Shown here piece after piece: positions 5,709 to 8,543 of a stretch of DNA of 8,543 nt. The position numbers and the translations under genes are program-made. Where the stretch lies: positions 1-8,543 of the forward strand of contig JAKQKF010000114.1 in NCBI GenBank assembly GCA_029560815.1, written 5' to 3'. The notes below the pieces were generated by a model. The model saw only the letters and a list, made by a program, of their open reading frames with translations. It did not search any database and was not told the DNA's origin. The DNA is from a bacterium. Lineage in GTDB: Bacteria > KSB1 > UBA2214. Each line of letters opens with the position of its first letter. Within the stretch, counting starts at the first letter, position 1.

Positions 5709-6132
5709 GGATATCCGGGAAGGCCTTCAGCAGCTGCCGCAGGATGACAGGGGCCTGCAGCACTTCGCCGCACTCTTGACAACGCTGCTGCTCCTGGCCG
5801 CAGCGTGGCTTTTTTTCATCAGACGGGACGCCGGTACGACCTTGTGGTTCGTCCTGGCCATCCTGCTGCTCATCGCCCTCGCTCTTCTCCGCCCCCGCCT
5901 GCTCCGTCCGCTCCATACCGGCTGGATGGCCCTGGCTCTCACCCTCGGCGCTCTGGTCTCCCGCCTGCTCCTCACTCTCTTCTATTACCTGGTCGTCACC
6001 CCCATCGCTCTGATCCTCCGGCTTATCGGCAAGGACTCGCTGCAGCGGAAGATAAAAAAAGAGGGCGCCAGCTACTGGATCCGGCGCCCCGAGAAAGAGA
6101 TGAAAAAAGAGGACTATAAGCGGCTATTTTAA
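5695..6132 (+). CDS. SxtJ-family small membrane protein
   Basis: A 145-residue protein with a short charged N-terminus and hydrophobic stretches at about 22-42, 48-65 and 76-111, so probably three membrane passes. A basic cytoplasmic-type tail contains SYW (126-128) followed by RRPEKEMKKEDY. This arrangement, and the location directly after a carbamoyltransferase, are typical of the SxtJ family named from saxitoxin clusters, where sxtJ lies beside the carbamoyltransferase gene sxtI. Its biochemical role is not known; it may hold the enzyme or its product at the membrane. The ATG at 5695 has GGAG 8 nt upstream (5683-5686) and lies inside the last codons of the carbamoyltransferase, so translation is probably coupled. 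The small DUF5989-type protein often found between or next to these two is not present. The gene converges on rfbC with a 4-nt gap, and its 3' part holds a terminator for the opposite strand. Confidence 0.85.
   Translation: MSWIEDIREGLQQLPQDDRGLQHFAALLTTLLLLAAAWLFFIRRDAGTTLWFVLAILLLIALALLRPRLLRPLHTGWMALALTLGALVSRLLLTLFYYLVVTPIALILRLIGKDSLQRKIKKEGASYWIRRPEKEMKKEDYKRLF
6054..6089 (-). terminator. Intrinsic terminator of the ade-methyltransferase-rfbC operon, inside the SxtJ-family gene
   Basis: On the minus strand, GGGCGCC (6083-6089) and GGCGCCC (6063-6069) form a perfect GC-only 7-bp stem with a 13-base loop. TC and then TTTTTTT (6054-6060) follow. This is the standard hairpin plus U-tract layout. 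It begins about 47 nt after the rfbC stop at 6137, the right distance for a 3' end of that operon. It overlaps the codons of the conserved SYW region of the opposing gene, so it must satisfy both coding and termination. On the plus strand no T-run follows, so it should act in one direction only. Confidence 0.65.
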
Positions 6133-6136
6133 TGCT

Positions 6137-6697
6137 TCATTCTTCATAGATCAGATTATTCTCCGCTTCGGCCAGACGGGGTCGCACCTTGTCCTTCTCC
6201 GACAGAATCAGCTTTCCCGGCATGATCGGCCATTCAATGCCGATCTCCGCATCATTCCAGATGATTCCCCGATCATATTCCGGCGCATAAAAATCGGTGC
6301 ACTTGTACATGAACTGCGCGTGTTCGCTCAGGACGTAAAAGCCATGGGCGAAGCCCGGCGGAATGTAGAGGGCTTTTTTGTTCTCTTCCGACAGTTCCAC
6401 ACCCACCCAGCGGCCGAAATAAGGCGATCCCCGCCGGATATCCACAGCCACATCGAATACACAGCCCTGCGTGACGCGCACCAGCTTGCCCTGAGCATGG
6501 GGACGGAGCTGGTAATGCAGTCCGCGCAGCGTCCCCTGAGCCGAACTGCTGATGTTATCCTGAATGAACGGGACCGTCAGTCCCAGTTCGTGAAAAACCT
6601 TCTGGTTGTAACTCTCGATGAAATATCCCCGCGCGTCGGCGAATACATCATATTCGATCAGCAGCAGCTCGGGTATGGCACAGGGTACAAATTTCAC
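6137..6697 (-). CDS. rfbC: dTDP-4-dehydrorhamnose 3,5-epimerase
   Basis: RfbC (RmlC) epimerises C3 and C5 of dTDP-4-keto-6-deoxyglucose, the third step to dTDP-L-rhamnose used for surface polysaccharides and glycosylated metabolites; it is a cytoplasmic cupin dimer. The 186-residue length is normal. Expected features are seen: the ADARGYFIESY region (20-30), QDNIS, GTLRGLHYQ with Arg59 and the catalytic base His61, Lys71 in QGKLVRV, GSPYFGRWVGVELS, the IPPGFAHGF cupin block (112-120), Tyr131 as the catalytic acid, and SEKD near the end (166-169). The start is GTG at 6697, with GGAG 7 nt ahead. Its first four bases (GTGA) overlap the methyltransferase stop, so the two are coupled. rfbA, rfbB and rfbD are not in the window, so this is a separated copy or the others lie elsewhere. 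Related cupin isomerases of other dTDP-sugars are possible, but the catalytic set fits rfbC. Confidence 0.93.
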   Translation of the reverse strand: MKFVPCAIPELLLIEYDVFADARGYFIESYNQKVFHELGLTVPFIQDNISSSAQGTLRGLHYQLRPHAQGKLVRVTQGCVFDVAVDIRRGSPYFGRWVGVELSEENKKALYIPPGFAHGFYVLSEHAQFMYKCTDFYAPEYDRGIIWNDAEIGIEWPIMPGKLILSEKDKVRPRLAEAENNLIYEE

Positions 6698-7344
6698 GTC
6701 TCGTCTCCATTCTGGAAAATCCTGCCCTCTTCTCTCTCTTCATCGATGCGCAAGACTCCGCTGCCTGCGACAGAGCGCATTGAATCTGCCGATGCGCACG
6801 AAATCACAAGATACAGATGCTGGGTGGCGGTGATTTGCCGGGCCTTGAGCAAAAAATGGTATTTTCGAAAAAGGCCGGCTAAAAGTTCTTCCTGGTGGAT
6901 ATATACGGGTGATCCGAGCAGCCTGCGGAAACGGGCATGCCAGCCCGCCGGAGTGACCGTCAGCAGCAGGTGCCCTTCGTGCGCCAGAAGACGCGCTGCT
7001 TCGCGGAGGAGGGGTTCAGGGTCGCGGCAATACTCGGCCACGCCGATGGCCAGGAGGAGGCCAAAACGGTCCGGCCGCAGCGGCAGCGCAGCCAGATCGG
7101 CGCACAATGCCCGTTGCGCCTCTGCATACCGGCTTACGCGCACCAGCCGGCGGGAACGGTCGACTCCGAGACAGGGTTCCGTGCGCAGCCGGGCGGGAGC
7201 CGATCCTGTCCCGCAGCCGAGGTCGGCCATCCAGCGGCGCGAAGCGGGGACCATGGCCAGCAGGCGCGCCGCCGCGTCATGCTCTCTGCGGCTGATCGTC
7301 CGCAGGGGCCAGCGCCTCCGGCCCCACTGCAGCAGGCGCAGCAT
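6694..7344 (-). CDS. Class I SAM-dependent methyltransferase
   Basis: From the ATG at 7344 the product is 216 residues. The Rossmann fold signature is DLGCGTGS (41-48), the SAM-binding motif I, then the acidic loop GVDRS (60-64), CADLAALPLRPDRFG (81-95) as motifs II/III, and a YCRDPEPLLREAARLL helix typical of Methyltransf_11-type proteins. These enzymes methylate small molecules or sugars; the substrate cannot be told. The frame stays open to an ATG at 7425, which would overlap ade by 47 nt and has no clear ribosome site. The 7344 start also lacks an ideal one (GGGGAG about 15 nt ahead), so the start is unsure. It is very Arg-rich and GC-rich compared with its neighbours. About 30 hydrophilic residues after the fold (after ISCASA) look like an added tail. 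It lies between ade and rfbC, overlapping rfbC by 4 nt, and may work on the same sugar or glycan, but this is only inference. Confidence 0.82.
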   Translation of the reverse strand: MLRLLQWGRRRWPLRTISRREHDAAARLLAMVPASRRWMADLGCGTGSAPARLRTEPCLGVDRSRRLVRVSRYAEAQRALCADLAALPLRPDRFGLLLAIGVAEYCRDPEPLLREAARLLAHEGHLLLTVTPAGWHARFRRLLGSPVYIHQEELLAGLFRKYHFLLKARQITATQHLYLVISCASADSMRSVAGSGVLRIDEEREEGRIFQNGDET

Positions 7345-7378
7345 GCCGGCCCGGGCGAGCTCCCCGCCGCCTGCACCT

Positions 7379-8543
7379 CTATGTGGGATCGATGAAAAGA
7401 TCAACGTGGGCGAACTTTTCCACATCGACCAGTCCGCGGTCCGTGAGCTTCAGGCGCGGAATCACCGGCAGCGCCATGAACGACAGGGTCATAAGGGGAT
7501 CCTTGAGCTGAATCCCCAGCGCCCGGCAGGCAGAGATGAGGTCGCGGGTTCGGCTGCTGACGAACTCTATCGGCTTATTGGACATCAGGCCGGCGATGGG
7601 CAGCTCGAGCGATTCCAGCACCGTGCCGTTGTCGACCACTGCGATGCCGCCCCCCATCTTGTTGATCGTTGTGACCGCTTTCATGATATCGAGGTCGCTT
7701 ATGCCCGCCGCGATGATGTTATGGCTGTCATGGCCAATTGATGAGGCGATAGCCCCCCGCTTGAGCCCGAATCCGGTCATCAGCCCCTTGCCGATGTTGC
7801 CCGAGGCCCGGTGGCGCTCGAGCACATAAAGACGCACCAGGTCCCGTTCAGGATCGGAGACTACCTGGCCGTCCACGACCGTCGGTTCCAGCTCGATCAG
7901 CTGGGTCACGATCTGGTCCGGAACGACGCCGATCACCCGGCAGCGCTTGCCTGTCACCGGAATCGCGAATTCCTCCCCCTCCAGCCATTTGATGTTCACC
8001 GAGCTGCGGAGCATGGCCGGCTTGCGCACAAGCATCTCATACACCGGCACGCCGTCCTGAGCGACCAGAACGCCATTCTTGTACACCTTGTGGATGTGGA
8101 AAGAATCGAAATCATCAAAGACCACCATGTCCGCCAGTTTGCCCGGACCGATTCCTCCGAGCTTGCGCAGCCCGAAATAGTCCGCTGTATTGAGGGTCGC
8201 CATGCGCACGGCGGTGACCGGATTGAGGCCGGCCTTGATGGCGCTCCGGATGATGAAATTGATGTGCCCCTCGTGCAGAATATCGTCGGGGTGGCGGTCG
8301 TCGGTGCAGAAGAAACAGCGCCGTTCGTTATCCGGAGTGACCAGGGGGAGAAGATCGTGGAGGTTTTTGGTGCCCGATCCTTCGCGAATCATGATATACA
8401 TACCGAGAGCCAGTTTCTCCCGCGCCTCCTCCACGGTTGTGCACTCGTGATCCGACTCCACGCCGGCGGCGATATAGGCCGCCAGCTCAGCGCCGCTCAA
8501 TCCTGGGGCATGGCCGTCGATGCGCTTGTCGGTCACAATCTTG
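7379..8543 (-). CDS. ade: Adenine deaminase, C-terminal two thirds (5' end outside window)
   Basis: Ade hydrolyses adenine to hypoxanthine and ammonia in purine salvage, in the cytoplasm, as a metal-dependent amidohydrolase. The visible 387 codons run off the window at 8543; the full family length is about 540-590. In fragment numbering, the metal-site His in IDGHAPGL is at 11, the SDHECTT block at 31-37, REGSGTKNL at about 53-61, and the catalytic-Asp block FCTDDRHPDDILHEGH at about 78-93. The C-terminal Ade-specific domain shows GFGLKRGAIASS, SIGHDSHNII, MGGGIAVV, LPIAGLM and a final LKLTDRGLVDV. No interruption is seen. A GTG at 8536 is internal to the conserved sequence, not a start. Its stop at 7379 is 34 nt before the preferred methyltransferase start, so the minus-strand genes probably form one transcript, though ade shares no pathway with them. 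Confidence 0.95.
   Translation of the reverse strand, partial: KIVTDKRIDGHAPGLSGAELAAYIAAGVESDHECTTVEEAREKLALGMYIMIREGSGTKNLHDLLPLVTPDNERRCFFCTDDRHPDDILHEGHINFIIRSAIKAGLNPVTAVRMATLNTADYFGLRKLGGIGPGKLADMVVFDDFDSFHIHKVYKNGVLVAQDGVPVYEMLVRKPAMLRSSVNIKWLEGEEFAIPVTGKRCRVIGVVPDQIVTQLIELEPTVVDGQVVSDPERDLVRLYVLERHRASGNIGKGLMTGFGLKRGAIASSIGHDSHNIIAAGISDLDIMKAVTTINKMGGGIAVVDNGTVLESLELPIAGLMSNKPIEFVSSRTRDLISACRALGIQLKDPLMTLSFMALPVIPRLKLTDRGLVDVEKFAHVDLFIDPT

Noticed and set aside
6337..6379. AAAAGCC...GGCTTTTTT inverted repeat that could terminate the plus-strand operon
   Set aside because: The loop is long and asymmetric, it lies about 200 nt past the SxtJ-family stop, and its bases encode the conserved IPPGFAHGF region of RfbC, so it is likely coding constraint.
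6320..7741. 473-codon open frame on the plus strand opposite rfbC, the methyltransferase and ade
   Set aside because: It crosses three well-supported genes on the other strand and its translation is Arg/Ser-rich with no known motif; a shadow frame.
3224..8543. Saxitoxin-like biosynthetic cluster
   Set aside because: Only the carbamoyltransferase and SxtJ-type pair are shared; no polyketide-like synthase, amidinotransferase or Rieske oxygenase genes are present in the window.
1..8543. Mobile element, CRISPR array, phage or defence system
   Set aside because: No transposase, integrase, repeat-spacer array, terminal repeats or known defence genes were found; all genes look like chromosomal metabolism or modification.

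Overview
The window is GC-rich, gene-dense bacterial chromosome with nine protein genes, two of them cut by the window edges. No tRNA, rRNA, CRISPR array, insertion sequence or phage gene was seen. It carries two bacillithiol genes, bshC and bshB1. Bacillithiol is made by Firmicutes, Deinococcus, Bacteroidota/Chlorobi-type and Acidobacteria-type lineages and relatives, so this is probably a high-GC member of such a group. Base and codon use do not look like Bacillus. The divergent promoters carry TAAATT -10 elements, and one also resembles the Bacteroidota -7 box. The species cannot be fixed from this sequence.

Layout: (1) 1-624 (+) is the 3' end of metX, homoserine O-acetyltransferase. (2) 643-3002 (-) is a bshC-bshB1 operon, convergent with metX, encoding the last and middle steps of bacillithiol synthesis. 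(3) 3003-3223 is a divergent control region with one promoter for each side and a 10-bp palindrome between them. (4) 3224-6132 (+) is a tight three-gene operon: a HAD phosphatase, a NodU/TobZ-type carbamoyltransferase, and a small SxtJ-family membrane protein whose start overlaps the carbamoyltransferase end. (5) 6137-8543 (-) runs ade (adenine deaminase, 5' end outside the window), a class I methyltransferase, and rfbC (dTDP-4-dehydrorhamnose 3,5-epimerase). The methyltransferase and rfbC overlap by 4 nt.

How the genes work together: bshC and bshB1 belong to one pathway (bshA is not here). The carbamoyltransferase and SxtJ protein form a recurrent pair, as in saxitoxin clusters, and probably carbamoylate a hydroxyl on a sugar or secondary product near the membrane. 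The methyltransferase and rfbC could act on the same kind of glycan or metabolite, but they are on the other strand and that link is only a guess. ade and metX are ordinary metabolism. Both convergent junctions are nearly gapless (18 and 4 nt). Each minus-strand operon seems to end at a hairpin plus T-run lying inside the opposing gene. The most interesting part is the phosphatase/carbamoyltransferase/SxtJ operon; nothing here clearly amounts to a wholly new system.
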